DNA of 64,000 nucleotides from Prorocentrum cordatum (Eukaryota > Sar > Dinophyceae > Prorocentrales > Prorocentraceae), in assembly GCA_963575745.1 (NCBI GenBank), contig CAUYUJ010015700.1, positions 173,308 through 237,307 on the forward strand. Reading direction: 5' to 3'. A program made the translations under genes and the position numbers. Shown piece by piece: positions 45,356-56,642 of this stretch (the first letter of the stretch is position 1; each line of letters begins with the position of its first letter). Below the pieces are notes generated by a model. That model ran no database searches. It saw only the letters and a list, made by a program, of their open reading frames with translations, and was not told the DNA's origin.

Positions 45356-48298
45356 CTACTGAAGGCGAAGGTGAAGCGGTTGCCGAACCCAATCAAGCAT
45401 TTCTTGAGCAAGACCCAAACGAAACTTTTTGTCCCGGGAGCCCTGAGGAGAGAATAAGGTGGTCCAGGCATCCTTGTCATACCTGAAAACATGTCCCCTA
45501 TGCGAGCGTGAGTGGGTACGGCTGCCCCCAAAGTTGTCAAAGGAGCGATTCTGAATAACCCAATGCTTGCAATATTGAAACAGCCTCGACGAAAAATCTT
45601 CTGGATGTCTTTGCATGTGTGAAACCCAACTAATAGCTGAATCCAAATGGAAAATAGCCCATGAAACATCTTTGAATCCCTTGGTTTTGCGATTTCTGCG
45701 TAAACTGAACTGTTCGGGAGATTCCCCCGGGAGCCTTTTGAGTTTCAACATGATCCTGATACATTGATTTTGAGCCTTGGTAATCAAATCCGCCGTCGTC
45801 TTACAAGGGACCCAGGCAGCACCTCTGGAGCGGATAATCCCCCCCGCCATACATTTAAGTTTTGAGAGACGTTTAAACATGGGGATCTGCTCGTTGATCA
45901 AGAACCTACTGTTAGCCCAAAAGGCTTTGTTGATCTGTGATATACCCTGCTTGACATCTTCGTGACAGGATCCAGTGGCAGAGAGAATTGGACCCAGCAC
46001 CTTGGCCTCCGGTACAACAGACCAAGTTTTCCCAAAGGGATCGGACCACTTGTATCCTTGAAAGAAGTAGGGGTAGGCCGGAAGGATTTCCCGATCGTCT
46101 TTGAGTTTGAGCCGATGTTCATTCCAGAGCTCCGACTCTACCAGTGCAGTCAGAGTTGCAAGGTCTTGTTCCGAGGACGCCACCACGAAGATATTGTCTG
46201 ACCAGCTGAGAAGGGCAATCCTGAAATCGAAGCCCAACTGCTCGCAACGGATAGAGATTCCCAAAGAAGAATGGGTAATTTTCTCCAGGGTGGAGGCGAA
46301 ACAATCTTCTACGGAAACGCGCGCCAGTATGCATGCCGTCCCAGCTCCCTGCATCAGCCCACGGTCTCTCTGGATAATCCCAGTGTTTGAGTCCAAAAGG
46401 GAGATGGAGACTCGAGGGTTCCTATGCAACCTGACGCAGCCCACTGCTAAGAAAAGAGGGACCCCCCGTCCCAATAGACTCCGCAGGACTAATCCATAAC
46501 GAATCTGATCGTGGTGAGCTTTGATGTCAGTAATCCCAACCATTCCTTTGTTAAAATGATCTCGGCCATATTCTAAAATGTGATAGACACTGGTGTGAAG
46601 TTCCTGTAATTGTCCACCTTTGCTGAGCCCAAAAATAAGACCTTTGAGACCTTTAGAATCAGTGTATGAATCCAGAACTGGCAGAATGGCCCTTGCCACA
46701 TATGCGTGCCCAATCTTGGCAATTGCAGGCTGAGGAATGACAACTCTAGTTTGAGAAGGGGTTCCAAAACCCTTGATCTTGTTACCCAAGTGGCCCCCGA
46801 ATGTGACGTCGTTCCAAAATTCGGGATCGCCTAAGCAGGCCTGTATACACCCCGTGAGCCTTTGGGACCATCCCGAAGCTTTTACTACCGCCGTACAGGC
46901 GAACTCTGTGTCGATCTTACGGGGTGCCTTGATGTTGTCCAGCGCGTCTTCCAGCAGGGAGGGAATGATGGGGTCGTTGTAGAAGTTGAAGAAACCCAAA
47001 GAGCGAAGCCAGGCGATGTCCTCTTGCCGCTCCGATTCTGAGAGTCCCCACCTCTCGCTGTATTCTTCCGCCACCAGTGTGGTACAGCGGTCCACTTCAA
47101 AAATCTTGACTTGATCTACACAGAAACCCAATATGGGTAGGAGGGTCTTGCGGGAGGCCCAGACCCGTTTTTCTTGAGAGGCGTTGAGCGCAACCTGAGC
47201 CAAATCGCGTTGAAGTTTAGTTATCTTGAGAGCTTTCAAGAGGAGCTGACCCAAGGAGACCCTCGTGGCTTCGTTAAGTTCGGAGTTGAACCGTGTCCTG
47301 AGACTCTTGACCCAAAATGGCTCTTCGGCAAATCTCCTAAAACTCCTTGGGAGAGCCTGAGTCGCTTCATAAACCTGGCCCAACATGTTTTCCCAGAAAT
47401 CAAAGGAGAGGGTGAGGTCCCTTGGATCATGATACCTGACCGCACATGAATCGGGCTGTTCTTCGTCATTTAGACGAATAAGTTCCGCTGATTCGGGAAA
47501 CAGACCCTGGGCGATCTTCCTAACCTCCAAAATGTTTGTAGGAGTCCACAAGAGAGGTCTTCTCTTACGCACCTGCTGGTGAAAGGCCAGCACATCACAG
47601 CCAACAAGGGCATGGTCCCCTGGGACGCCCGCCCAGCGGGCGAAACAATCAAAAGAGAGATCACTCCTGGCGAGAGCTATGTGATCGATCGTGCTGTTGG
47701 CTTGAGAGAGCGCCTGCTCACCATCAGGCTTCCTAGTGAATTGCATGGAAGTCTCTTGGAACCTGAGAGGGCACCAACGGAGATCGAGGTATGAACAAGC
47801 TTCGCAGAACGATCGGAATTTCTGATCTCCGTTACCTTGATCGGCATTCATGTCCCCCAACCAAGAAAGAGTAGACCCCACGGGGCGGGATCGACCGAGT
47901 TGGATGGCACAGTTTAGAGAATCATGGAAAAAATCGTGGGCAAGATGAGAGAAGAGAAAGGATCTGGCATGATGGTGGCATCCATCGAGACAGTCGGGAC
48001 GAAGATCAACACGGATAGATCTCCAATCGCAGACAATGTCTTTCACACGTTTTCTCAGAGATTTGTGCACAAGCACGCCCATGGCCCTACACCCGGGGCC
48101 AGAGTGATGGCGGTAGTAAGCGTGGCCATTGAAAACAGGGCGTAGTAGCCCATCGTTTTGAAGACAGCCCTTGAAATCCGCCTCTAAGATACAAATTAAG
48201 CCCCAGCACTTCAGCTCGAGCAAATCTAGGTTGGCTTGCATTTGAGTCTCGTCGGCCCACTTGCCCTGCACATTGAGTGCACAAACGAGACCCCTCAC
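45356..48298 (-). CDS. LINE endonuclease-reverse transcriptase (980 codons)
   Basis: The N-terminal third is an APE-type endonuclease: CALNVQGKWADE, CILEADFKGC (catalytic Glu), SWLGDMNADQGNG (the G-D-x-N box, near 47870-47835), STIDHIALA and GDHALVGCDV (the terminal D-H pair). The RT follows: motif A GITDIKAHHDQI (46541-46505), RDRGLMQGAGTACILA as motif B (near 46350-46310), and motif C LLSWSDNIFVVAS (46217-46180), where WSDN replaces the usual [FY]-A-D-D. It nicks target DNA and primes cDNA synthesis there. The whole stretch is open, so this copy is young. It ends in UAG (45358-45356) and the frame goes on into the next ORF. The start is unclear: the first codon of the open stretch is GUG, not AUG. 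Confidence 0.8.
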   Translation of the reverse strand: MRGLVCALNVQGKWADETQMQANLDLLELKCWGLICILEADFKGCLQNDGLLRPVFNGHAYYRHHSGPGCRAMGVLVHKSLRKRVKDIVCDWRSIRVDLRPDCLDGCHHHARSFLFSHLAHDFFHDSLNCAIQLGRSRPVGSTLSWLGDMNADQGNGDQKFRSFCEACSYLDLRWCPLRFQETSMQFTRKPDGEQALSQANSTIDHIALARSDLSFDCFARWAGVPGDHALVGCDVLAFHQQVRKRRPLLWTPTNILEVRKIAQGLFPESAELIRLNDEEQPDSCAVRYHDPRDLTLSFDFWENMLGQVYEATQALPRSFRRFAEEPFWVKSLRTRFNSELNEATRVSLGQLLLKALKITKLQRDLAQVALNASQEKRVWASRKTLLPILGFCVDQVKIFEVDRCTTLVAEEYSERWGLSESERQEDIAWLRSLGFFNFYNDPIIPSLLEDALDNIKAPRKIDTEFACTAVVKASGWSQRLTGCIQACLGDPEFWNDVTFGGHLGNKIKGFGTPSQTRVVIPQPAIAKIGHAYVARAILPVLDSYTDSKGLKGLIFGLSKGGQLQELHTSVYHILEYGRDHFNKGMVGITDIKAHHDQIRYGLVLRSLLGRGVPLFLAVGCVRLHRNPRVSISLLDSNTGIIQRDRGLMQGAGTACILARVSVEDCFASTLEKITHSSLGISIRCEQLGFDFRIALLSWSDNIFVVASSEQDLATLTALVESELWNEHRLKLKDDREILPAYPYFFQGYKWSDPFGKTWSVVPEAKVLGPILSATGSCHEDVKQGISQINKAFWANSRFLINEQIPMFKRLSKLKCMAGGIIRSRGAAWVPCKTTADLITKAQNQCIRIMLKLKRLPGESPEQFSLRRNRKTKGFKDVSWAIFHLDSAISWVSHMQRHPEDFSSRLFQYCKHWVIQNRSFDNFGGSRTHSRSHRGHVFRYDKDAWTTLFSPQGSRDKKFRLGLAQEMLDWVRQPLHLRLQ

Positions 48299-48307
48299 GT
48301 AAGCATC

Positions 48308-48637
48308 TCAGAGAGAAAGTGCCTCGTCGATGGTGTCTTTGAGCGTCTTGCGGAGCGCTTCGTCGGGGATCTCCTTGAGAGACTCGTGCCACTGGAATTC
48401 CCCATCCTTGATAGCACCTATCTGACGGTCCAAGACGAAAAATTTTCGAGTCCGAGAACAAACCACGTAACTGTCCGTGCGATCTCCCATTGCCCTTTCC
48501 AGTGCTTCTGAAACGGTCTTGAACAATTTTGCTGGGCCACGCTCCTCCTTCGTACTAATCTGGCCACACCAGATCATATGTTCCAAGTGCCCAGGGATCT
48601 TGAGATCACGGATCGTAGCTGCTGCTTGAAGTCCCAC
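48308..48637 (-). CDS. LINE ORF, N-terminal 109 codons before in-frame UGA
   Basis: It encodes MIWCGQISTKEERGPAKLFK and SRTRKFFVLDRQIGAIKDGE, a basic, helical protein without a known domain. It ends in UGA (48310-48308) and the frame then continues without change into the endonuclease-RT segment (first in-frame codons D-A-Y-V-R-G). Either the UGA is a recent nonsense mutation, it is read through, or the two are separate proteins with translation restart. Confidence 0.55.
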   Translation of the reverse strand: MGLQAAATIRDLKIPGHLEHMIWCGQISTKEERGPAKLFKTVSEALERAMGDRTDSYVVCSRTRKFFVLDRQIGAIKDGEFQWHESLKEIPDEALRKTLKDTIDEALSL

Positions 48638-48659
48638 CGCAATCGAGCTCCATTTGATC

Positions 48660-51054
48660 TCAACACAACTCCGCGCTGCAGAGAGTCGCGGCCTGGTACG
48701 ACGAGGACATCACCGTCGTCCTGGGGCACCTCATCAAGTACACCCAGCGCCTCGTGCGCAACAGCGGAGCTGACGAGCGGGTCAGGCATCAGACCCATGT
48801 CGACCGATGGGAGCGAATGCTGGAACGCGTTCGGGCCGAGCGGGACGAGAACGTGAGTCCACAGCTCGCCAGCAGCCTCCTGAAGCTCGACGCCGAGCGC
48901 CGCCCCGACACCAGCCAAGAGCGAAGCCAGCCCGCGGCTCACCCCGGGCTGGACCCAGCCGCGAGCGCTCCACCCCGACCGCCGCCGGCCACCCCACCTG
49001 GCGTGCGAGTACCTGGAGCCTCGCGCCTCACACCTCCAGGTCTGATGCCAGGCCTCGTCCCGAACCTCGGGCAGATGTTCACCAACAGAAGTGCCTACGG
49101 GCAGGGAGGGCTGGTCAAGCCCCCAGACCAACCTGATCGGAGGTACGCTGCGGGGGCTGGAGAGAGCGACCCTTCGGCCGCCATCACCGCCTACGCGCAG
49201 GTCCTCCAGAACGGTCAGGAGCAGCAGCACCTGGACAACATGAGATTGCTGCAGGCGGTGGATAGCCTGCGCAGATCTGGTGAGGAGGAAAAGGTCGCTC
49301 AGCGTGGGACCCTCGGCGCAATCGGGCGGGCCGAGGAGTTGGACGTATACCTGGCCCGAGGTTGCGACACCCTCGACGTGGAGGTCTGCGGTGCGCTCGC
49401 CGGTCGGGAGCTATTCCACGCGCTCAAGCGTGCCTGCGAGCACGCCAAGCACGCGATGCAGGCGGTGAACTGGCCCACCACGGTGACCAACAGGATGGCG
49501 CACGGCATCGCGGCCTTCTGCTGGGGAGGTCGAGACCACAAAAACCTGGCCGAGTGGTCGGTCTCCGTGGCAGACTTCCCGAACTGCAAGGCGGAGGTGT
49601 CTGGCGCCTACACCATGCCCACATCGTGCAAACTCGAGCCGCGCCCGCGGCACCCGGTCGTCTTCTCTCAGTGGGTGAGGCAAGCCGAGAACGCCATTGC
49701 CGTTTTCGGTCTGGTCTACGGGCGCATGCACGAGCCTGAGAGGCGTCGGGCCTTGGAGACCCTGCGCCTGGCCTATGAGGAGGATGACGTGGCCTTCCCC
49801 GCCGACTACGTGCACAGTCTTTGGGGGGAGCTTGCCGCGACTTGGCGTGGGCAGCTTCGGGAGAAGCGGAGAGAGGTGCGTCGAATCCTGGGCCTCACCA
49901 GCCCGCGCAGGGAGGACATCAAGACTGTCGCTCTCGCCCCCACAAGACCGACTGGGAGCGCTTGGTTGACGTTCCCGACTGTGTACGACCTCGACGCGCC
50001 GGACGGCTACTACCAGGTGGCGTGCGTTCCTCGCCAGGCTCGGCGACTTCAGAGGTTCCTGAACCAGAACCTGCACGCCGGACCCCCGAAGACCCCCAAG
50101 GCCGGGACGGCTGAAGAGCAGACTTCAGCCGACCAGGAGACGCCGACTACCTCTGGGCTGGGCGCCGGGAAGGCAGGAGTCGCCGCCAAGAAGGCCGCGG
50201 CCAAGAAGCGGCCCGCAGCTCGGGCCTATCCAGCGGGCAAGGCGTTGACCTCCAGCGAGATCGGCCGGTCCGTCAAGCACGCCCCCCGCGACAATACTGG
50301 GAAGGTCATCTGCTGGGACGCTTGCACCTGGGCCGGTTGCCCGAAAGCTGCGGGGACCTGCGCACACTCGCACGAGGCCATCAAAGGGCTTGGCAGCCTC
50401 GACTGGACGGCGCAGGCGCAGCTCATCAGGCGCGGTGGCCTACGATCTGGGGCGAAGGTTGATCCCGCCTCGGTCGATGGGCGGGTCGCACAGCTCCGGG
50501 CGCAAGCCAAAGCCGAGGCAGACAGCAAACGAGCTGGAGGGAGCGCTGGAGAGGCGTCAGGGGCAGCCTCGGGGGGCAGCCGAGCGGGAGGCCCGCCGGC
50601 GGCGTGGGCACCCCCTGCCGCTTTCGACGACATCCAAACCACCGCCCTCGAGGAGGAGTTCAGGCAAGCAGTTCAGGGCCCCGAGGAGGACTGGCTGCTG
50701 GACGCGCACGCCCAGGACCCAGCGGTGGAGGGCACCGGAGAGACGACCCACCCTGCCGCCGTCGAGAGGCGGAGGATCATCGAGAAGATCCTGGAAGATG
50801 GAACCCTGGCAGCCCTGGGGGACATCAGTGACTACCTGCACTCCCACGTCCTGGCCAGGCTCACGCATGCTCACTCTGAGGACAGCAAGCTGAGCCTGGA
50901 GGAGATCTTGTTGGAGGCAACCCGCGATATGGGGGGCCAACCCTCGCCGAGGAAGCAGGGCGAGCCCTCGACAGGATCGGGTCGAAGGCCGGGCGGAGCA
51001 GCACACAGGATCTCAGCATGGGCAGCGCCACCTGGGACGATAAAGCCGGGGTAG
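48660..51054 (+). pseudogene. giant YR element: Gag-like region with CCCH zinc finger
   Basis: The frame resumes just after the LINE (ALQRVAAWYDEDITVVLGHL) and stays open to 51054 (at least 766 codons). It contains a helical region with RRYAAGAGESDPSAAITAYA, a segment EELDVYLARGCDTLDVEVCG followed by RELFHALKRACEHAKHAMQA and NRMAHGIAAFCWGG, which recalls the Gag-like part of large dinoflagellate retroelements, and a C-x8-C-x6-C-x3-H zinc finger (CWDACTWAGCPKAAGTCAHS, 50308-50370). A Lys/Ala-rich stretch precedes the finger. This part probably binds and packages RNA. Coding switches frame near 51050. Confidence 0.65.
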
Positions 51055-51056
51055 GA

Positions 51057-53044
51057 CGTGGAAAGCTCACCGTGCACGACCAGGAGTCGGACTACCTCGA
51101 TTTCCAGGACGAGCTCCATCTCGACGGGGAGATGCGCACCTGACTGGGCCTCAAGGGAGGGGACGCAGAGCTCAGGCAGCGCCTGGTCCTCCACATCGCG
51201 GCGGCGCTGCTGTGGGACGACAAGGAGCCTGACGCGCCGGCCGCTAAGGCCCTGGCTGCTCAGCTCTGCCGAGAGCTCTGGGACAGCGCCACGGCCGCCT
51301 CCGCCGCGCTGGGAGACGCACCACCCTTCGTCTCCCCACGTGAAGCTGAGCTCAGGATGCATTGCCACGACGTCCAGTACCCTCACCACGACAAAGACTT
51401 CAGGTGCATCGCCGTCTTCCCGCTGAAGGCCCTCAGCAAGACCACAGTCAGGGTCTGGAGAATCAACCACTGGAACCAGCTCGAGATAGACTCCGCCCTG
51501 CCGACTCAGGCCAGCGAGAAGGAGATCCACGTCATGATCCACCGAGGCCACATGAGGGTCATTCGGCCGCCGAACGCCACCAGTCAGGGAGCCAACCTGC
51601 GGGGCCGGGCTTTCGGAGAGATCCTCAAGACCTGGGCGCTCGCCGGGAAGCCCGTCAGGGAGCTGCTCACAGTGGGTTGGGAGCTGTATCTGGAAGCAGA
51701 AGAGGTTGCAGGGCCAGTGATACCGAGCCGGCCACCCCCCTGCATGCACTGCAAAAGCATGCAGCAGGCGCAGCTCCCGACGCGCGAGGGCGCCGTCGGG
51801 AACCAGGAGCCCGAGGATGAGGACTTCTCCAACCTCGCGCCTCTCCTGCGCCGGCCGGCTTTCGCCTGGGGCATCCGCGCCCGAGAGATCTTCGCCGGCA
51901 CCGAGAACTGGACGAAGGCCATGCGCGACGCTGGGCCCCAGACGGCCCCGCCCGTAGAGAGTCCGTAGAGTACTTTAAAAACCCCCTGGCTCAAGCCGGA
52001 CCACAGGACGAGCACAACATCCTCGATCCACAGGTGCGGGAACGACTCCTTTTCGACGCAGGAGCAGCCCCCGGGCCCGACGAGGAGAACATCTACCAGC
52101 TGGCCCCACCGTGCACGACCCACTCGGCCTGGTGCCTCGAGAACGGCGGGACTCGCACCTTCGAGCACCCAGACGGTGACGGGAGCAACCAGGCGGAGAT
52201 CGAGAGCAATATCATGACGGACTTCGCCGCCGACCTCTGCGAGCGCCTCGACGCCAACGGCCGGGAGTGGATGCTCGAGAACACGGCCAGCGATGGACGC
52301 TACCCGAAGATCTGGGATCGGGCCAGGATCATGGAATTGCAGAAGCGCGCAGGGGCCAGGATCATCTCGGTCGCTATGTGCGAATGGGGCCGCGGGCCCC
52401 CAGAGGAGCCCACGAAGAGGCACCGCAAGCTCACGTCTTGGATGGTCTCGAAAGGTCTTTACCCCTGGACATTTACCTCGGCGAGACGTCGTACCAACCG
52501 GCACGAGCACGTCGCACTCGAAGGCCCCCTCCCCTACGACCTGACCAAGACCCAGATCGATCACTACAACACCTCCGAGATCACCCTCAGCTCTGCCGAG
52601 CAGAAGGACATCCTGAGCCTGACCAATCGGCTGGCCCTGGCGGGCGCGCACGCCCAAGGCCTCGCCGCGGACGCCAAGACCTTGGAGGCCCCGCAGCTCG
52701 GACCCGAACTGCTGCGCCCCCTGAACAACCTCATTGACAAGCTCGGGCCCGCGAACTTCCATTGGGGCCGCGTTGAGCCGAGCACCGGGAAGGCCTTTGA
52801 GGACCTCCCAGAGGGCGCAGTGGCTCTCTACTACGGGCACGACCAGGCCAACAACTTCGCGGCCAAGATCGCGCACCGATCCCCCCCGCACCTGCGGGGA
52901 GGAGGGCGAGTCCCCAGCGGGGCCCCGCCCTTGGCAAAAGACCTCCGAGGAGAGTTGGGCGCCCTCGGTTTCCAGGTCGGCCAGCGCGGACTCCGACGCG
53001 CACGCTACGCCGGCCAGTACCCGACGAAGCAAAGCGCTGCCTGA
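51057..53044 (+). pseudogene. giant YR element: methyltransferase-like domain
   Basis: Coding continues in a new frame from 51057 (KLTVHDQESDYLDFQDELHL), crosses an in-frame UGA at 51141, and includes HCHDVQYPHHDKDFRCIAVF. AREIFAGTENWTKAMRDAG (51880-51935) carries a SAM-binding-type F-A-G-x-E/G motif. After a one-base frame change near 51960 come YQLAPPCTTHSAWCLENGG (Pro-Cys box, 52093-52150), REWMLENTASDGRYPKIW (E-N box) and RRTNRHEHVALEG. The order (FAG, PPC, EN) is that of cytosine-C5/DIRS-type methyltransferases. The ring-binding and target-recognition parts are not recognisable, so catalysis is uncertain. It ends at 53044. Confidence 0.65.
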
Positions 53045-53203
53045 GCAGAGGTCATCAAGGCCGCGGGGGCGGGAACCCCCCCCCGCAAAGCTCCCGAGGA
53101 AGCTTGAGCCCATCGTCGCGACTCGGGCTGGGGACAAGATGGCGGCGGAGGCTGGTGACAGTGGTCACCTGGCGGACCCCCCCCTCTTTTTCGCCTCCAC
53201 GCC

Positions 53204-55650
53204 GTGCTGGCCATGGAGAAAAAGGGGGGGGAGGACTACCCAGCAGCGCTCAGCGGGCGGCAGTGCGCGAACAGAGGCAAGAAGAGAGGAGGATGGAAGC
53301 GCAACAAAGCGAGGATAAGGGACCCCGACCGAGGAGCACCCCCACCAGGCCCTGGAGGAGACGGTGGAGATGACGAACCTGGGGGAGAAGAAGGCGAAGA
53401 AGAGGAAGAAGAGGAGGCGAAGGAGCCGCCCAGGAGAGTCAAGAAGTCCAGACAGGCCGAGCAGCAGGAGGACGAGCCAGTCAAAGTCCTCCTTCCGCAG
53501 CGAGGGGACCGGTGGATGCAGATCCCCGGGGCCCCCCTGTACACCCACGAGCTCAAGGGCGTCCCCCAGACCTGCAGGTGGCTGCGCGACGACGCCCTCA
53601 GCCCCGAGGAGCTCCACCTGTTCGTCTACGCTGATGAGGGGGACACCGCAGGGGCAGAGGGACCACCACTGGCAGACGACGATCAGGTCGAATCAGTAGA
53701 ACGCCTCTTCCTTTGGGTCGGGCACGAGGAGATCGAGAACTGGGCCAGCTGGGCGCCACGCTGGGCCAAGAGATCCGAGGGCGAGGAGCGCGAGGAGGCG
53801 CCTTGGCGTCAGGACGACGACGCCCCCACCTCCCACCGCAGCGTCACGCTGAGGATCGCGGACCGAGCCAGCTCCCAAGGCTTTGGCAGCCCGGAGCTCG
53901 CAGTCGCCTGGAGGAGGCGAGCCGAGGGGAAGCGTTTCCCGCTGGCGGCCGCTCAGGCCCTCCAGAGGCAGAGCCGTGAGGCCCCCGCCGGAGGATCCAG
54001 CAGCGGCGGCAGCTCGGCAGACAGCATGAAGCTGGAAAGTATAAGGAGGAAGCTCGAGGCCGCAAGAGCGGCCGAGGTGGGCGTCCTGGAGGAGGAGGAG
54101 AAGCGCATCAGGGAGCTGCAGATACAGCTGGCAGAGGCGAAGGAGCGCCGGCGAGCTCGCCGAGCGAGGGATGCCGGCGAGCGCGACGGTGGGCAGACGC
54201 CAGCCAGGCATCCCCGCCGTGCCAGCTCCGAGCCTCCCAGCGGACAGAGCGCGACCACTCCGCTCGACCCGGCCTGGGAAGACGAGACCCCCCTCCCCTC
54301 AGCCATCCTGGACGGGGAGAACAAGCGCCACGATGCGGAGCGCATCCTGAACAACTTGCGCGGGGTCCCGGCCAGCGATCCCACAGGACCAGAGCGGAGG
54401 AGGAAAGCCCGCGAGCTCTTGATCGAGGGCATCCGCTCCATGTTCGAGGACCTGCCGCGGAGCTGGACCGGCACCCCCTACGAGGAGCAGGGAGAGGTAG
54501 CGGGCGAGTACGTTGACATCCTCGAGAAGCTGACCCGCAAGATGGCGAGGGCAGGAGAGCTGGACGATACCCCTGCGAAGAATCGCCAGGGGGCCGTGTA
54601 CGTGAAGGCGGAGAAGGACCCCCCGAGCGACGACGCAGCCCTCGTCGAGAGCTCGGAGAGCGAAGCCGTGGAGGAGCCGCACGCAGGGGCGCGGACAGGA
54701 CCAGCCCCGCCCATCCCAGAAGACTCAGACCCCCTGAGCCTCTGGCCAGGAAGAGCGGCCACAGCCGAGCGAGGGAAGGAGAAGCCCTTCCGGAGCTCTC
54801 CTGGCGCGAGCGGCAGCGGGGGCCCGGCCCCGGCGGCCGACCCCGAGCCATCGCCCGGCGCACCGCCACTTCCCGAGGCTCTCGAGGCCCCCCCTGGCCT
54901 GGCCAGCCCCCCACAGGGCAAGCCCGCTAGAGCAATTCCTCAGATGGCCGCACCTGTGAGGCGGAGCCGCTCGGCGGAGACGGTTGTGGAAGCAGCTCGG
55001 CGGGCCGCAGGTAGGTCAGGAACCTCCAGCGGAGGCCCACCCCCTGGAAGGGCAGACGCCGGCAGCACGGGGGCGCCGGAGGAGGCGCCCGCACCCGGGC
55101 CCAGGCCGGGATCGCTGGGCGCCCACCTGCGAGCCACCTCCAAGGGGCACCCCCCGCAGCCCAAGCCTCGCCAGGAAGAGCCAGCTGGACCACCCGCGCC
55201 TCAGCCCCGCGCGGTCCAGCCGTTGCTGAGGCCGAGGGGATGGCGCCCACTCCTCCCCGGCCAGAAGATCTGCCGACCACCGGGCACGCCGCCAATGATG
55301 CCGCCGCCCTGGCCAGCCCCCCCGCGCGGAGGAGGCCGCTGCGGAGGCCCCCCGCTGGAGGGGATACCTGCGACGACTGGCGAGGAGAAGGAGCAGGAGG
55401 AGGCGCGCGCCTATGTCAGGTGGTACGCCAACCACCCAGACTTCCAGCCAGAGAGGGTCCCCGAAGTGGTGCGGCGGGGCAATTCTCTTCTCCGGCTCGC
55501 CGGCAGCGTGGAGAAGGCCGCAGCGCTGCTGAAGCGAGCGCGCGAGGAGATCCATGGCAACCCGCTGGGCGGCGTGCTCGAGGAGGACGCGCGGAGGTCC
55601 TTAGACCCCCATCACGCCGCCTATCTCCGAGCGATGGCCACCAGGAGTCC
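53204..55650 (+). pseudogene. giant YR element: charged coiled-coil and Pro-rich linker region
   Basis: A long open frame (858 codons to 55780; the last 40 are out of phase with the RT). It begins with acidic and basic runs (GEEGEEEEEEEAKEPPRRVK), then QIPGAPLYTHELKGVPQTCR, a predicted coiled coil (KLESIRRKLEAARAAEVGVL ... KRIRELQIQLAEAKERRRAR, about 54030-54160), and several hundred Pro/Ala/Gly/Ser residues. The last part before the frame change (HPDFQPERVPEVVRRGNSLL, AYLRAMATRSPG) again looks folded. It links the methyltransferase-like domain to the RT. Purine runs near 53395-53425 are likely slippage sites. Confidence 0.6.
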
Positions 55651-55652
55651 CG

Positions 55653-56642
55653 GTGAGGCGCACGGAAGAGCGGGCACGCACGCAGGCCAAGTCGCACTCG
55701 TCGGCGGTGGACCACGCCTTGGAGATGTTCGAAAAGGCCTGGAAGGACAGCCGCTATGGCGTGGTCCTCTGGGCCTCTGACGAGGTCGAGGACGTGCTCG
55801 CCGCCTCGGCCCTGGTCGAGTCTCCCAGCGGGAGGGCCCCCAAGATGCTGCCAGACTGGGCCATCTCGAAGGAGGGCCGGCCGATCCACGACGTGCGCGC
55901 AGCCAACGCCTTCTCCCCGAAGGAGCAGCACCCGCCAGCCAAGCAGCCCCTCCACCGAGGGCTTGCTCGACGCAGCCTGCGGTGGGAGGCAAGGCACCCA
56001 GGCGCCCAGCAGGTGGTCGCGAAGAGGGACGTGGCCAGGGCCTTCAAGTGGCATCACCTGGAGCCGGCCGCGGTACCCGAGTTCGGGACGACGCTTCCAG
56101 GCAAAGAAGGTGGGGTGCCCGGGCGCGCGATCCTCATCCACGGCGTGCTGGTCTCCGGCTGGGCCGGCAGCCCAGGGGAGCACATGGCGTTCGCCTGGGC
56201 GGCCAAGAACGAGCACGAGAGGAGGAAGCCGCCGGAGCCTAAGGTCAACGACACCGTCAAGTACGCCTCCAAGTGGCTGATGGACGACGGCGTTGTCCTC
56301 GAACCACTGGTGGGCCTCAGGCCCTGGCTCTCGGCCGAGGAGCTCGACGGGGCCATGAAGAGGGTCTGGGGCCCGGACGCGGTCAACGAGGAGAAGCTGG
56401 ATGTGGAGGGGGAGTTCGCCGCCGAGCAGCTGATCTGGGGCCTCCACATGAACTTGGTCAGGCTCCCAGAGCCCAAGTGCATCAAGGCCCAGTCCCTGCT
56501 CGCCCTCCCAGAGCTCAGAGGCTCACGGCGGGTACCACTGAAGGTCGCCCAGGAGCTGCGAGTCTGCGAGGCTGCGCCCAGTTCTGGGCGTCCGCGCAGC
56601 CCGCGCTCCGCCCTGAGCTACCAGCCCTGGACGGGCTCTTGA
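55653..56642 (+). pseudogene. giant YR element: reverse transcriptase
   Basis: Motifs in order: EGRPIHDVRAANAF (residues 74-87), motif A VVAKRDVARAFKWHHL (catalytic Asp at 126), motif B VSGWAGSPGEHMAFAW (168-182), motif C KWLMDDGVVLEP with the intact M-D-D at 210-212. The palm spacing is that of DIRS/Gypsy-type RTs. The frame begins as the previous region loses phase near 55650 and ends at 56642, where coding passes into another frame that was already open. Unlike the smaller YR element (YVDN) and the LINE (WSDN), this RT keeps the second Asp. Confidence 0.8.

Larger units (their letters stand above)
40725..48655 (-). mobile_element. APE-type LINE inserted in the giant YR element
   Basis: A minus-strand element about 7.9 kb long, visibly less GC-rich than the sequence around it. 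Its 3' end is a (ATC)7 tail (plus strand GAT x7, 40725-40745), a type of tail common in LINEs without poly(A). Its 5' end lies near 48655. In order it encodes a short N-terminal segment, endonuclease plus RT, a further segment in the same frame, and two more long ORFs in other frames. It splits the host element's coding frame: LHLAAH before the tail, ALQRVAAWYDEDITVV after it. A target-site duplication is not obvious; GCTGCA near both junctions is a weak candidate. Confidence 0.75.

Noticed and set aside
51584-53137. 517-codon minus-strand frame
   Set aside because: Antisense shadow of the methyltransferase-like domain; GC-rich codon use keeps the opposite strand open.
55416-56447. 343-codon minus-strand frame
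   Set aside because: Antisense to the giant element RT, whose motifs A-C are clear on the plus strand.
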